Origin: Halomonas sp. 7T
GTDB taxonomy: Bacteria; Pseudomonadota; Gammaproteobacteria; Pseudomonadales; Halomonadaceae
DNA: 64,000 nt
Direction of reading: 5' to 3'
Assembly (NCBI RefSeq): GCF_025643255.1
Contig: NZ_CP087112.1
Span: forward strand, 1,736,001-1,800,000
A program made the position numbers and the translations under genes. How positions within the stretch are numbered: position 1 is the stretch's first letter; every line of letters starts with the position of its first letter. Shown piece after piece: positions 8,332-16,742 of the stretch. Under the pieces are notes generated by a model that did no database searches, was not told the origin of the DNA, and worked only from the letters and a program-made list of their open reading frames with translations.

Positions 8332-9296
8332 TGCGACCGGCATTAATCGGCGATATTGGCGGCACGAATGCTCGCCTGGCGTTGGTCACGCCGGGCGAGG
8401 TGACGCCCCACGATATTCTTAATCTTCCCTGCGCCGACTACCCCGGCGTGATTGAAGCGATACAAGACTACCTCGCGCGCGTAGGCGCGACGGGCAATAA
8501 CGCCCCGCAAGAAGCCTGCTTAGCATTTGCCTGCCCGGTCCACGCCGAGCGGGTAAAAATGACCAACAACCATTGGGACTTTATGAAAAGCGATGTTCAG
8601 CAGGCGCTGAATTTATCGCTGTTTAAAGTCATCAATGACTTTACCGCCCAAGCGCTGGGCGTGCCCCACGTGGGCGAAGACAACCTCGTGGAAGTGCAGC
8701 CTGGGGCCGCCCAGTCACACTCGACCCGTTTGGTTATTGGCCCCGGTACCGGGCTAGGCGTGGCCGGGGTATTCCCTGGCCAGCACGCCTGGATACCGCT
8801 ACCCACCGAAGGCGGCCACGTCACCTTTGCCCCCACCGGTGCCACCGAACGCGCACTGTTGGATGTGTTTTTACAGCGCCACCAGCGGGTGAGTGTGGAG
8901 CGCATTCTGTGCGGCCAGGGGCTGTTAGAGCTGTACCAAGCCCATTGCACGTTAGAAGGCCAAGCGCCGCGCTGCGAGGCGCCTGCTGAAGTTACCCAAG
9001 CGGCTAACCAGGGCGACGCCATTGCCACCGCCACCCTGCTGCGCTTTCTGAAAATTCTCGGTGACGTATGCGGCGATGCGACCCTGACCATGGGCGCACG
9101 CGGCGGCGTGTATCTGTGCGGCGGCATTCTGCCCCGCCTGTTAGAGTGGCTGCCCAAGTGCGAACTGCGCGCAAGCTTTGTTAACAAAGGGCGCATGGGG
9201 GCTTACAACGCCGATATTCCGGTGTGGATTGTGACCCACCCGTGGACCGGCCTGCTGGGTGCCGCCGAAGCCCTACATAATGAAGAAGTTTTCTGA
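8331..9296 (+). CDS. glk: Glucokinase
   Basis: 321 residues of the bacterial ROK-independent Glk family (E. coli Glk type). GDIGGTNARLAL at residues 7-18 is the phosphate-binding motif. FINDFTAQA-like VINDFTAQALGVP, GPGTGLGVAG and PTEGGHVTFAP follow, and GARGGVYLCGGILPRL is near the C-terminus. It phosphorylates cytosolic glucose released from disaccharides, giving glucose 6-phosphate for Zwf. Its start overlaps the edd stop by one base, so the two are translationally coupled. A fructokinase follows 42 bases downstream. Confidence 0.95.
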   Translation: MRPALIGDIGGTNARLALVTPGEVTPHDILNLPCADYPGVIEAIQDYLARVGATGNNAPQEACLAFACPVHAERVKMTNNHWDFMKSDVQQALNLSLFKVINDFTAQALGVPHVGEDNLVEVQPGAAQSHSTRLVIGPGTGLGVAGVFPGQHAWIPLPTEGGHVTFAPTGATERALLDVFLQRHQRVSVERILCGQGLLELYQAHCTLEGQAPRCEAPAEVTQAANQGDAIATATLLRFLKILGDVCGDATLTMGARGGVYLCGGILPRLLEWLPKCELRASFVNKGRMGAYNADIPVWIVTHPWTGLLGAAEALHNEEVF

Positions 9297-9338
9297 CCCT
9301 CTTAATGAAAATACCGCCCTAACCAAAAGGAGTAACCC

Positions 9339-10310
9339 ATGACGCCGGTGATTGCGTTCGGTGAAGCGTTGATTGATATGCTCTCTAGCCGCCTGGGTGA
9401 TGACACGGGGCCAAAGACCTTTACTCCCTACGCGGGCGGCGCACCGGCCAATGTGGCGGTGGCCTGCGCACGGCTGAACGTGCCTAGCCAGTTTTTGGGC
9501 ATGGTGGGTGACGATACCTTTGGGCATTTCCTGATCCGCGAGCTGAAAAGCCACGGTGTGGATACTCAAGGGGTCGTGCTTACCAAAGAGGCCCGCACAG
9601 CGCTGGCGTTTGTCTCCCGCGACAGCAGCGGCGAGCGCACCTTTGATTTCTACCGCCCACCGGCCGCCGACCTGCTTTACCGCCTGGAGCATCTGCCCCA
9701 CGGCGTGTTTGAGCAGCCTGCCATTGTGCACCTGTGCAGCAACAGCCTGACCGACCCAGAGATCGCCGACACCACCCTGGCGATTGCCGCCATGGGCAAA
9801 CGGACGGGCTGCCTGGTGAGCGTGGATGCCAACCTGCGCCACAACCTGTGGGCGGATGGCTCAGCGGATGTGTGGCGGGTGACCGAGCTGATTGATAGCG
9901 CGGAGCTGGTGAAAGTCTCTCTTGACGAGCTGGACTACCTGCGCGGCGACCACCCACAAGACGCGTGGATTGCGCAGCGGCTCGCCGCAGGCGTTAAGGT
10001 GGTAGTGATTACCGATGGCCCCAATCGCGTTGCGCTCAAAGGCATCGGCATTGACCAAACCGTGACGCCGCCCAACGTAACGGCGGTAGACACCACCGCC
10101 GGTGGCGATGCCTTTATTGGCGGCCTGCTGGCGGAGCTTTCCCGCTACGGTCTAACAGAAAACTGGCACCAAGATAGCGAATTTCTCGCCAGCGCCGTGG
10201 ATATTGCTTGCCGCTGCGGCGCCCATGCGGTGACACGCCCTGGGGCTTATGCCGCGCTTCCCACTCACGCCGATATTGAAGCGCTTCGCAGCGCAGCGGT
10301 CACGCCGTAA
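9339..10310 (+). CDS. Fructokinase (PfkB-family sugar kinase)
   Basis: 323 residues of the ribokinase/PfkB fold. GGAPANVAVACARL (about 31-44) is PfkB signature 1 and DTTAGGDAFIGGLL (about 252-265) is signature 2 with the catalytic aspartate. FGEALIDM at the N-terminus is common to fructokinases and KDG kinases. The likely substrate is fructose, because the gene lies in the glk operon and faces a GH32 sucrose hydrolase whose products would be glucose and fructose. A 2-keto-3-deoxygluconate kinase is the main alternative. AGGAG ribosome site precedes the start. A palindrome that could end transcription follows. Confidence 0.82.
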   Translation: MTPVIAFGEALIDMLSSRLGDDTGPKTFTPYAGGAPANVAVACARLNVPSQFLGMVGDDTFGHFLIRELKSHGVDTQGVVLTKEARTALAFVSRDSSGERTFDFYRPPAADLLYRLEHLPHGVFEQPAIVHLCSNSLTDPEIADTTLAIAAMGKRTGCLVSVDANLRHNLWADGSADVWRVTELIDSAELVKVSLDELDYLRGDHPQDAWIAQRLAAGVKVVVITDGPNRVALKGIGIDQTVTPPNVTAVDTTAGGDAFIGGLLAELSRYGLTENWHQDSEFLASAVDIACRCGAHAVTRPGAYAALPTHADIEALRSAAVTP

Positions 10311-10337
10311 CGCCAAGCGCACTTGCCCGGTAAACAA

Positions 10338-10361
10338 GCGCGCCTCGTTAACGAGGCGCGC
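10338..10361. terminator. Perfect 24-bp palindrome between convergent genes
   Basis: A perfect inverted repeat, arms GCGCGCCTCGTT and AACGAGGCGCGC, fills the 58-base gap between the fructokinase and GH32 stop codons. It would form a strong GC-rich hairpin in either transcript. There is no T-run on either side, so it is either a bidirectional terminator helped by Rho or a 3'-end stabiliser. Confidence 0.55.
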
Positions 10362-10368
10362 CGCCACG

Positions 10369-11850
10369 TTACTCCGGCCTGCGCTGGATAGCGCCTGCCT
10401 CTATCGCCACCTGACCGCTGATCACTGCCAGCGTCACCGGCTGGTGAACATGGTCCACAAAACTGACCTGCGTGATGGCCCGCTGCTCGGATGCCCCTTC
10501 TACCAGCATCTCCAACGTTCCGTGATCACACCACCACTCCACCGTGACCGTTCGCCCATCGACGCTGCCCGCTGCGTGGTCGCAGGCAAAGTGCTCATCA
10601 AACGCAGGCTGACTATTACTGCCCTGACGCTCGTAAAACAGCGCGATGTCCGCGCTTCCCGCCGCCAAGATCAAACGCTGTTGGTAGCCCTGCTGTAGCG
10701 ATAGCGCCACCTTTGCCCTGGCTTCGAGTGATAGCGTTAGTTGGCCTCGCACCGCCGCCTGGCCTGGCAGCGCTAAACAGTGCTCCCCCACGGCGAGCGC
10801 GGAACGTGGCGAAACCGTATCCATCACACGGCCATCTTGGTAAGTTTCACGGGCGAATCGCTGGCGTAGGCGCACGCCGCAGTGAGTGGCGCACAGTGCA
10901 AGCTCGCGAGGTAGGCTCATGGTGCCCCGCCAGCCTGCTTCAGGGGATTGCGGGGCGTACTGCCAGTTATTCAACCACGCCAGCGCCAGCTGCCAACCAG
11001 GCGTGTTCGACCAGCTTTGCACCGCGTAAAAATCCCGTCCTTCATCCATCATCAGCACCGTGCCGGGGGCGTTGTCATTGGAGAAGCGCTGGCCGTCAAA
11101 CTCACCTACAAAGTACTGAGTAAACGAGCCAAACGGGTTATCCGGCGTTGCGCCAATGCCGACCACCAACACCCAACGCGTCTCGGGCTCATCCGGGCCA
11201 GCGCCCTCTACCGGCAGCTCAAACAGATCCGGGCACTCCCAGGGGTGCTGGGTATGCGCGCCCTCGCCTTCGCCAAAGGCGCTGGCAAACTGCCACTCCA
11301 GCAGGTTATGGGAGATGTAAAAGTGAATTTCCTGACCACAGGCCAGCGCCATCACCCAGCGCTGGCTAGTGCTGTGCCACACCACTTTAAGGTCACGGAA
11401 GTCCTTAAACCCTGGCGGCAGCAGAATAGGATTACGCTCATAGCGCTGCCAAGTGCGGCCCTTATCGCGGCTGTAAGCCAAGCACTGAGACTGCTGGTAA
11501 TCTTCCGGGTCATCAGAAAGCACCCGGTGGCCGGTGTAAAACGCCAGCAGTCCCGGCTGGCCGTCAAACAGCCCCGTCACATCGTGCTCATCCACCACGG
11601 CACTATCCGAAAAGCAGGCGCCCTCTTCGTTGGGTGCCAGCGCAATGGGCAAATGCTGCCAGTGGCACAGGTCACGGCTGACAGCATGCCCCCAGTGCAT
11701 TGGCCCCCACACGGTGCTGAACGGGTGAAATTGATAAAACAGATGGTACTCGCCTTCAAAAAACACCAGCCCGTTGGGGTCGTTCATCCAGCCCATGGGC
11801 GGTACAAAATGGACCTCGGGGCGTTTGGGCTCAAAATCCGCTAACGTCAT
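10369..11850 (-). CDS. GH32 sucrose / sucrose-6-phosphate hydrolase
   Basis: 493 residues of glycoside hydrolase family 32. WMNDPNG (residues 21-27) holds the nucleophile Asp24. WECPDLF (204-210) holds the acid/base Glu205. The transition-state motif normally written RDP reads RDL here (152-154), one base from proline. A C-terminal beta-sandwich follows from about residue 340. There is no signal peptide, so it acts in the cytosol. Free sucrose is the likelier substrate, since the window has a non-phosphorylating ABC importer, glucokinase and fructokinase but no sucrose PTS. A LacI-type operator lies 11 bases before the start. Confidence 0.85.
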   Translation of the reverse strand: MTLADFEPKRPEVHFVPPMGWMNDPNGLVFFEGEYHLFYQFHPFSTVWGPMHWGHAVSRDLCHWQHLPIALAPNEEGACFSDSAVVDEHDVTGLFDGQPGLLAFYTGHRVLSDDPEDYQQSQCLAYSRDKGRTWQRYERNPILLPPGFKDFRDLKVVWHSTSQRWVMALACGQEIHFYISHNLLEWQFASAFGEGEGAHTQHPWECPDLFELPVEGAGPDEPETRWVLVVGIGATPDNPFGSFTQYFVGEFDGQRFSNDNAPGTVLMMDEGRDFYAVQSWSNTPGWQLALAWLNNWQYAPQSPEAGWRGTMSLPRELALCATHCGVRLRQRFARETYQDGRVMDTVSPRSALAVGEHCLALPGQAAVRGQLTLSLEARAKVALSLQQGYQQRLILAAGSADIALFYERQGSNSQPAFDEHFACDHAAGSVDGRTVTVEWWCDHGTLEMLVEGASEQRAITQVSFVDHVHQPVTLAVISGQVAIEAGAIQRRPE

Positions 11851-11860
11851 GCTTAAACCT

Positions 11861-11880
11861 TAACTTAATCGTTTAAGTTA
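11861..11880. promoter_or_regulatory. LacI-family operator before the GH32 gene
   Basis: TAACTTAATCGTTTAAGTTA is a 20-base near-perfect palindrome centred on CG, immediately upstream of the GH32 start. Its core (ACTTAATCGTTTAAGT) recurs at 19344-19361 and, with a perfect ATCGAT centre, at 19194-19209. The CG-centred form is typical of LacI/GalR proteins. The regulator at 25573-26622 is the natural candidate. Confidence 0.75.
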
Positions 11881-11928
11881 GCGTATCACGACTGCTAGCG
11901 AACGGAAGCCCCCTTTAGACGTAGACAC

Positions 11929-11960
11929 AAAAAAGCCCGAGCATGGTGACATGCTCGGGC
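11929..11960 (-). terminator. Intrinsic terminator of zwf-pgl-eda
   Basis: On the minus strand an 11-bp perfect stem (GCCCGAGCATG and its complement, 4-base loop) is followed by six Ts. It lies 70 bases past the eda stop and also separates the operon from the GH32 promoter region. Confidence 0.9.
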
Positions 11961-12029
11961 AAACGTCTTGCTCACACGACCCGATATCAGTGAGGCAAGT
12001 AACGAGAGTGCTCGGTACGGTGTTTCAAA

Positions 12030-12692
12030 TTAGTGGTGGAAACGCTCGGCGGCCTGACGGGCCAGCTCGCGGATGCCGTCCCAATCTTCGGCTTCAATCA
12101 TCGCTTTCGGCGTCAGCCAAGAGCCACCTACACACATCACGTTGGGTAACGACAGGTAAGTTTCAGCGTTCTCGACGGTAATGCCACCGGTGGGGCAGAA
12201 ACGCGCTTCAGGAATCGGTGCGCCAAACGCTTTGAGCGCTTTGGCACCGCCGCTGGATTCAGCGGGGAAGAATTTGAAGCGGCGGTAGCCGTACTGCCAG
12301 CCGGTCATCAGCTCAGAGATGGTAGAAACGCCTGGCAGCATCGGCACCGGGCTCTCTACACCATAACGGTAAAGCGCTTCAGTGGCCCCTGGAGTGACGA
12401 CGAAATCAGCGCCGATCTGCTCCGCTTGGCGATATTGCGCGGGCGTCAGCACAGTACCCACGCCAATGCTGGCGCCGGGCAGCGCTTCTTTCATGCGTTT
12501 GATGGCTTCCAGGGCGCAGTCGGTACGCAGGGTGATTTCCAGAACGGTCAGACCGCCCTCCACCAGGGCACGACCCAGCGGTACGGCGTCTTCAAGACGC
12601 TCGATGGTAATCACGGGAATCACTTCTGCTTTTAAGCAAATACTGTCTAACTCGGCGGTGCGCGTTGAGGGTAGCTGTTTATCGATCGTCAT
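12030..12692 (-). CDS. eda: KDPG / 4-hydroxy-2-oxoglutarate aldolase
   Basis: 220 residues, typical for Eda. VIPVITIE near the N-terminus has the catalytic glutamate region. GLTVLEITLRT, IGVGTVLTPAQ, DFVVTPGA, and FKFFPAESSGG with the Schiff-base lysine (RFKFFPA) are diagnostic, as is FCPTGGI. It cleaves 2-keto-3-deoxy-6-phosphogluconate to pyruvate and glyceraldehyde 3-phosphate. It is the last gene of the zwf-pgl-eda operon, 40 bases after pgl, and ends at a clear intrinsic terminator. Confidence 0.97.
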   Translation of the reverse strand: MTIDKQLPSTRTAELDSICLKAEVIPVITIERLEDAVPLGRALVEGGLTVLEITLRTDCALEAIKRMKEALPGASIGVGTVLTPAQYRQAEQIGADFVVTPGATEALYRYGVESPVPMLPGVSTISELMTGWQYGYRRFKFFPAESSGGAKALKAFGAPIPEARFCPTGGITVENAETYLSLPNVMCVGGSWLTPKAMIEAEDWDGIRELARQAAERFHH

Positions 12693-12732
12693 AGTGAGTC
12701 TCCAAGCAAATTGTTATTGGCGAACGTGTGCG

Positions 12733-13398
12733 TTAAGGCGCCCAGTAAATCGCCAGCGGGCACGATAAAAAGGCGCGGATCGGCAGTGTGCGAACATCGT
12801 CGCCACTCATGGCGTTCGCCAATACGGCACGCTTATCATCGCCGGTAATATGTAGAATATGGCGCTTTGCCTGATGAAGACGGTCCGCCGAAAACGTAAT
12901 GCGCGGCTGCGGCTGGCTGGGGGTGCGCACGGCGACCAGCGGCTCATCGGTGGCAAGCGCCAGGCCCAGCTCTTGGCTGTCTGGGAACAGCGAAGCCGTG
13001 TGTCCATCGCCGCCCATGCCTAAAATGACAACGCTTGCGGGCCAAGCAAGCCCTGCAGTGGCCTCTGCCACGGCCGCTACACCCTCTTCCGGCGTACCGG
13101 CATCAGAGGTGAGCGGCACAAACGTAGCCGCGGCGGCGGGGCCTTGCAGCAGGTTGTCGCGCACTAGCTTGGCGTTGCTGTCGCTGCTCTGCTCATCCAC
13201 CCAGCGCTCGTCAGCCAAGGTAATCTCTACCCGCGCCCACTCGAGCGGCTTTTGCGCCAGCGCCTTGAAAAACGGCACCGGCGTTGAACCCCCGGAGACT
13301 ACCAGCAGCGCACGCGCTTGGTGGCTAAGGTCGTCCGCCAGGGCTTGATAGACGGCTTCTGCTAGCTGCTCAGCGAGCGCTTGTCGTGTGCTGCTCAT
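12733..13398 (-). CDS. pgl: 6-phosphogluconolactonase
   Basis: 221 residues of the DevB/SOL type. LLVVSGGSTPVPFFKAL, TLADERWV and VILGMGGDGHTASLFPDS are the family blocks. It hydrolyses 6-phosphogluconolactone made by Zwf. I chose ATG 13398, one base after the zwf stop, with GAGGA eight bases upstream. An in-frame extension to 13428 would run inside zwf and lacks support. The gene is in the middle of the zwf-pgl-eda operon. Confidence 0.94.
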   Translation of the reverse strand: MSSTRQALAEQLAEAVYQALADDLSHQARALLVVSGGSTPVPFFKALAQKPLEWARVEITLADERWVDEQSSDSNAKLVRDNLLQGPAAAATFVPLTSDAGTPEEGVAAVAEATAGLAWPASVVILGMGGDGHTASLFPDSQELGLALATDEPLVAVRTPSQPQPRITFSADRLHQAKRHILHITGDDKRAVLANAMSGDDVRTLPIRAFLSCPLAIYWAP

Positions 13399-13399
13399 C

Positions 13400-14893
13400 T
13401 TAATAGTCCTCGTACCAGCTGCGGCCATCCTGGGTAATCATGGCAATAGAGGCCACCGGCCCCCAGGAGCCTGCGGGATAGCGGCGCGGCGGGGTTTCGC
13501 GTGATTTCCAGCCGTCGATTAGCTGGTCGCACCAGCGCCACGCGTGCTCTACTTCGTCTCGGCGCACAAACAGATACTGCTGCCCTTTCATTACTTCTAA
13601 CAGTAGCCGCTCGTAGGCATCGGGGATTCGTGATTTGGGGAAAGCGTTGTTGAAATCCAGGTGCAGCGGCCCTGGGCGCAGGCGCATGCCTTTATCCAGG
13701 CCGCTATCCTTGGTGAGCACCTGAAGAGCAATGCCCTCTTCCGGCTGCAGGCGAATAATCAGCTTGTTAGCGGCAATATTGCGCTGATCGGGGTCGAAGA
13801 TGTAGTGAGGCTGCTGACGGAAGTGAATCACGATTTGCGACAGCTTCTCTGGCATACGTTTACCGGTGCGCAGGTAGAACGGCACGCCCGCCCAGCGCCA
13901 GTTGGACACTTCGGTTTTCATAGCCACGAAGGTTTCGGTTTGGCTCTGGGTGTTGGCGCCCTCTTCTTCCAAATAGCCCGGCACAGGCTGACCATCGCTG
14001 GTGCCCGCAATGTACTGGCCACGTACCACGTCGCGCCCAAGTGCCTCACCGGTAAACGGTTTGAGCGCCTTGAGTACTTTTACCTTCTCATCGCGGATAG
14101 CATCAGCATCCAGATTCGAGGGCGGGTCCATGGCAATCAGGCACAACAGCTGCAGCAGATGGTTTTGCACCATATCGCGCAGCTGGCCCGCATCATCGAA
14201 GTAGCCCCAGCGTCCTTCGATACCGACTTTTTCGGCTACGGTAATCTCGACGTGGGAGATATGGTTCTGGTTCCACTGCGTGCCAAACAGCGGATTGGCA
14301 AAGCGCAGGGCAATCAGATTCTGAACCGTCTCTTTACCCAGATAGTGGTCAATACGGTAGATGCGCGATTCGGGGAAAACGGCGCCTATAGCATCGTTAA
14401 TCTCTTCCGACGACGCCAGATCATAGCCAATCGGCTTTTCAACAATGACGCGGGTGTCGTCATCCAGGCTGTTACTGGCCTGTAGATTGCGGCAGATATC
14501 GCCGTAGATGCGCGCCGCTACCGATAGATACACCACCATGGGCTGCGTAGCGCCTTCTCGCCATTGGCGAATGGCGTCGTAGCCCTCTGCGGTGGCGAAA
14601 TCGAGCTTCAGGTACTCCAAGCGGTTTAAGAAGCGCTCAAGACTCTCTTTGTCCTGCTCGTCTTTTTTCAGACGCTTATTCAACGCACCGCTGACCAGTT
14701 GGCGAAACGCGGCAGTGTCGTGCTCCTGGCGCGCCAGCCCCATAATCCGCGTGCTTTCGGGCATTAAGCCCTCGCGGTCAAGATGATACAGCGCAGGGAA
14801 CAGCTTGCGCATGGCAAGGTCGCCCAACGCCCCGAACAGCGCTAAATCGATCGCGTGATGGGGGTCGCCTAGCGGTGCATGTGACTGGCTCAT
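13400..14893 (-). CDS. zwf: Glucose-6-phosphate 1-dehydrogenase
   Basis: 497 residues. [17 protein letters not shown] (20-36) is the NADP-binding motif. RIDHYLGKE (180-188) holds the catalytic histidine and substrate lysine. EKPIG (152-156) and FRTGK-like [11 protein letters not shown] are also conserved. It oxidises glucose 6-phosphate to 6-phosphogluconolactone, feeding the Entner-Doudoroff route. It is first in the zwf-pgl-eda operon. A near-perfect HexR-like site lies 87 bases upstream and a half-matching one 32 bases upstream. In many relatives hexR stands next to zwf; it does not here. Confidence 0.97.
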   Translation of the reverse strand: MSQSHAPLGDPHHAIDLALFGALGDLAMRKLFPALYHLDREGLMPESTRIMGLARQEHDTAAFRQLVSGALNKRLKKDEQDKESLERFLNRLEYLKLDFATAEGYDAIRQWREGATQPMVVYLSVAARIYGDICRNLQASNSLDDDTRVIVEKPIGYDLASSEEINDAIGAVFPESRIYRIDHYLGKETVQNLIALRFANPLFGTQWNQNHISHVEITVAEKVGIEGRWGYFDDAGQLRDMVQNHLLQLLCLIAMDPPSNLDADAIRDEKVKVLKALKPFTGEALGRDVVRGQYIAGTSDGQPVPGYLEEEGANTQSQTETFVAMKTEVSNWRWAGVPFYLRTGKRMPEKLSQIVIHFRQQPHYIFDPDQRNIAANKLIIRLQPEEGIALQVLTKDSGLDKGMRLRPGPLHLDFNNAFPKSRIPDAYERLLLEVMKGQQYLFVRRDEVEHAWRWCDQLIDGWKSRETPPRRYPAGSWGPVASIAMITQDGRSWYEDY

Positions 14894-14924
14894 CTCGACT
14901 CCTGTTTATCATTAGGCGCTACAA

Positions 14925-14939
14925 TGTAGTTAGATTACT
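14925..14939. promoter_or_regulatory. Weaker HexR-like site, zwf-proximal
   Basis: TGTAGTTAGATTACT matches TGTA-N7-TACA with one change in the last base. It lies 32 bases before zwf and 40 bases from the stronger site, so a pair of sites could act together. Confidence 0.45.
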
Positions 14940-14979
14940 TAAAATCTATCTGATTAGAGGCATTATGCGCAACATTTAA

Positions 14980-14994
14980 TGTAATTTTACTACA
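14980..14994. promoter_or_regulatory. HexR operator before zwf-pgl-eda
   Basis: TGTAATTTTACTACA keeps both half-sites and differs by one base from the TGTAATWWWATTACA form described for HexR. It lies upstream of zwf in AT-rich sequence suited to a promoter. Confidence 0.75.
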
Positions 14995-15331
14995 AAAAAT
15001 CCTCGTAACTGCCTTTCATTCACCGCTGTGTTGTCCATTTTTGGCTCTACGCCCCAAGAATACGCCACTCTACTCCTCCACAAGAAGGCGGTGGTGCAGC
15101 AATGTATTCACGACGAAGACATAAGGCACGCTCTGTCTTCGCAGTGCACGACAACAAATAAGGCACAACACAAGGTATGCACATCATGGCAATGGTTCGC
15201 ACTTTTTTCACGCCAATGTTGGCTACCGTGGTCACGGCGGATATCGCCGCGCCTTCGAAGATGAATGCAGAGGGGGGAAGGGTTAAGCGCTGTTCGACTT
15301 CGGCGCTAACCTTAGGTCAGCACCTTTTGGG
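14995..15331. other. Intergenic region between zwf and the anti-sigma gene
   Basis: No convincing gene. A 49-codon frame from ATG 15186 (plus strand) runs to 15335 with a weak AAGGT site ten bases upstream and a slightly hydrophobic start, but I recognise nothing in it. An imperfect hairpin (GGTTAAGCGC at 15281-15290 with GGCGCTAACC at 15302-15311) could help end the minus-strand sigma/anti-sigma transcript, though it lacks a T-run. Confidence 0.4.
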
Positions 15332-16042
15332 CTAAATCTCCACCGCGCGGCCGATAAACTCAATCGGGCCAGTGGGTAAACCAGTGGGCGAACCGGTGTC
15401 ATCTTCTAGCGTGAGTTCAAAGAGTTGGTTATCTTCAAGCGGCGGCAACTGGTCTAAACGCAAACGCAGCGGTTGCCCTGGCTCTACTAGGCCAAGTGAA
15501 ACCGGCGCTTGCCAATCATCCGCCTTGGTCCAGAACTCCAGCGCTTTTCCTTCGGGTACTTCGAAAGTGCCTAACGGGATCAGTTGAATCTCTTGACGGT
15601 TGGCGGCCTGCACCACCCACCCTGCTGATTGAGTTTGCGGCGCTAACAGCACCACCATATATTCCGGCGTTGCCGGCACTGACGTGACGTTCGTCAGCAT
15701 TACGCCCATCGCTAGCGCGGCGGCTAAGCCCGCTCCCGCCAGCCCACGCCACAACGGTAGACTTTGCACCCAGCGACGGCGAGGAGCCAATGCTGGAGAA
15801 CGCACAGCGGATGCTTGTAAGCTGCGCTCGATGCGCGGCCACAGGTAATCCGAAGGTGTGACAGGTTCGACTATCGCTGTATAAGGAGAGAAACGCTCTT
15901 CCCAGGCGGCCACTGCCTTTTGTAGCTCAGGGTCGTTGGCTAAACGCGTTTCAAAGGCTTCGCGCTCGGCCATAGACTGCGTACCCAGCACGTACTCCCC
16001 AGCCAGGGCATGAAGGTCATCGGGTTCATGTGAAGTGCTCAT
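15332..16042 (-). CDS. Anti-sigma factor, RskA/ChrR-like, single membrane span
   Basis: 236 residues. The N-terminal HALAGEYVLGTQSMAEREAFE with a following WEERF region is the zinc-less anti-sigma domain seen in RskA-type proteins. A membrane segment follows at about 100-118 (LAGAGLAAALAMGVML). The C-terminal RskA domain has GWVVQ, IPLGTFEVPEGKALEFWTK and GLVEPGQPLRLRL-like sequence on the outer side. It should hold the upstream sigma factor inactive at the membrane until the outer domain is cleaved. Start ATG 16042 gives an ATGA overlap with the sigma gene and has GGGAG eight bases before it. Confidence 0.85.
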   Translation of the reverse strand: MSTSHEPDDLHALAGEYVLGTQSMAEREAFETRLANDPELQKAVAAWEERFSPYTAIVEPVTPSDYLWPRIERSLQASAVRSPALAPRRRWVQSLPLWRGLAGAGLAAALAMGVMLTNVTSVPATPEYMVVLLAPQTQSAGWVVQAANRQEIQLIPLGTFEVPEGKALEFWTKADDWQAPVSLGLVEPGQPLRLRLDQLPPLEDNQLFELTLEDDTGSPTGLPTGPIEFIGRAVEI

Positions 16043-16617
16043 GCCATACACTCCCGTAGGCGAAGCAGGCTGCGCTTGATCCAGGCCTTCACCGTGCCCA
16101 GGGGCGTGCCGGTATGCGCCGCAATTTCAGCGTGGCTCAAGCCGTCGACATAAGCGTGCAGCACACAGTTGCGGCGTTCGGCTTCTAATTGATGTAAGCA
16201 CTCATCCATGCGCTGGCCGGTTTGCCAATCAAATGCGTCTTCGACTTGGAAAGCGTGTTGAAAGGTATCGTCTTCGGCAAACTCGTGGGGGTCGTCAAGA
16301 TCGGTGTAGACGTGGCGATCGCGCCCACGAATAGCGTTAAGCGCTAGATGGCGGGCGATGCTGAATATCCAAGTGCGAGGGGCACCTTTTTGCGGATCAA
16401 AACTATCAGCGCGCTGCCAAATGTTTAAGCAGGCATCATGGACAATATCCTCGGCCATACCACGGTCTTTCACAATGCGGTACACCACGCCCAGTAGCCT
16501 GGCGCCTTCCTGCTGATAGAGCTGCTGGAGCGCTGCCTGTTCGCCACGGGCAATGCGGGTAAGCGCATTAAGATGATCAAATTCACTGGCTATCGTTGAC
16601 CCACCTTCATCAGACAC
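16039..16617 (-). CDS. ECF-type RNA polymerase sigma factor (SigK-like)
   Basis: 192 residues. Region 2 is seen in YRIVKDRGMAEDIVHDACLNIW and GAPRTWIFSIARHLALN; region 4 in CVLHAYVDGLSHAEIAAHTG and GTVKAWIKRSLLRLRECM, a helix-turn-helix for the -35 element. There is no region 3, as in all ECF factors. The start is GTG 16617 with GGGAG seven bases upstream. It is coupled by four bases to the anti-sigma gene. The DUF3455 gene 125 bases upstream is on the same strand and may be in the same unit or be a target. The inducing signal is not visible. Confidence 0.9.
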   Translation of the reverse strand: MSDEGGSTIASEFDHLNALTRIARGEQAALQQLYQQEGARLLGVVYRIVKDRGMAEDIVHDACLNIWQRADSFDPQKGAPRTWIFSIARHLALNAIRGRDRHVYTDLDDPHEFAEDDTFQHAFQVEDAFDWQTGQRMDECLHQLEAERRNCVLHAYVDGLSHAEIAAHTGTPLGTVKAWIKRSLLRLRECMA

Positions 16618-16742
16618 ATCTTCACTCCCTGATAACGCGCCGATTGCGGCCGTCGCACTGCAAGTAGCATAGCGGCTAGGGAGCCTTGATACGAGCCCCT
16701 AGCCTTACTTAACTTATGCTATGTTCGTGAGTGCTTGGGCGC

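Noticed and set aside
10948..11844. 298-codon plus-strand frame opposite the GH32 gene
   Set aside because: Antisense to a well-supported GH32 protein, no recognisable domain and no independent ribosome site of note.
13661..14485. 274-codon plus-strand frame opposite zwf
   Set aside because: Entirely antisense to Zwf, with composition expected from the reverse of a GC-rich gene.
15186..15335. 49-codon ORF after zwf
   Set aside because: Weak ribosome site, overlap with the anti-sigma stop, no recognisable features; kept only as a note in the intergenic entry.
16674..16704. Terminator between DUF3455 and the sigma gene
   Set aside because: GGCTAGGG and CCCTAGCC form an 8-bp stem, but the loop is 15 bases and no T-run follows on the minus strand, so I do not claim it separates the two genes.
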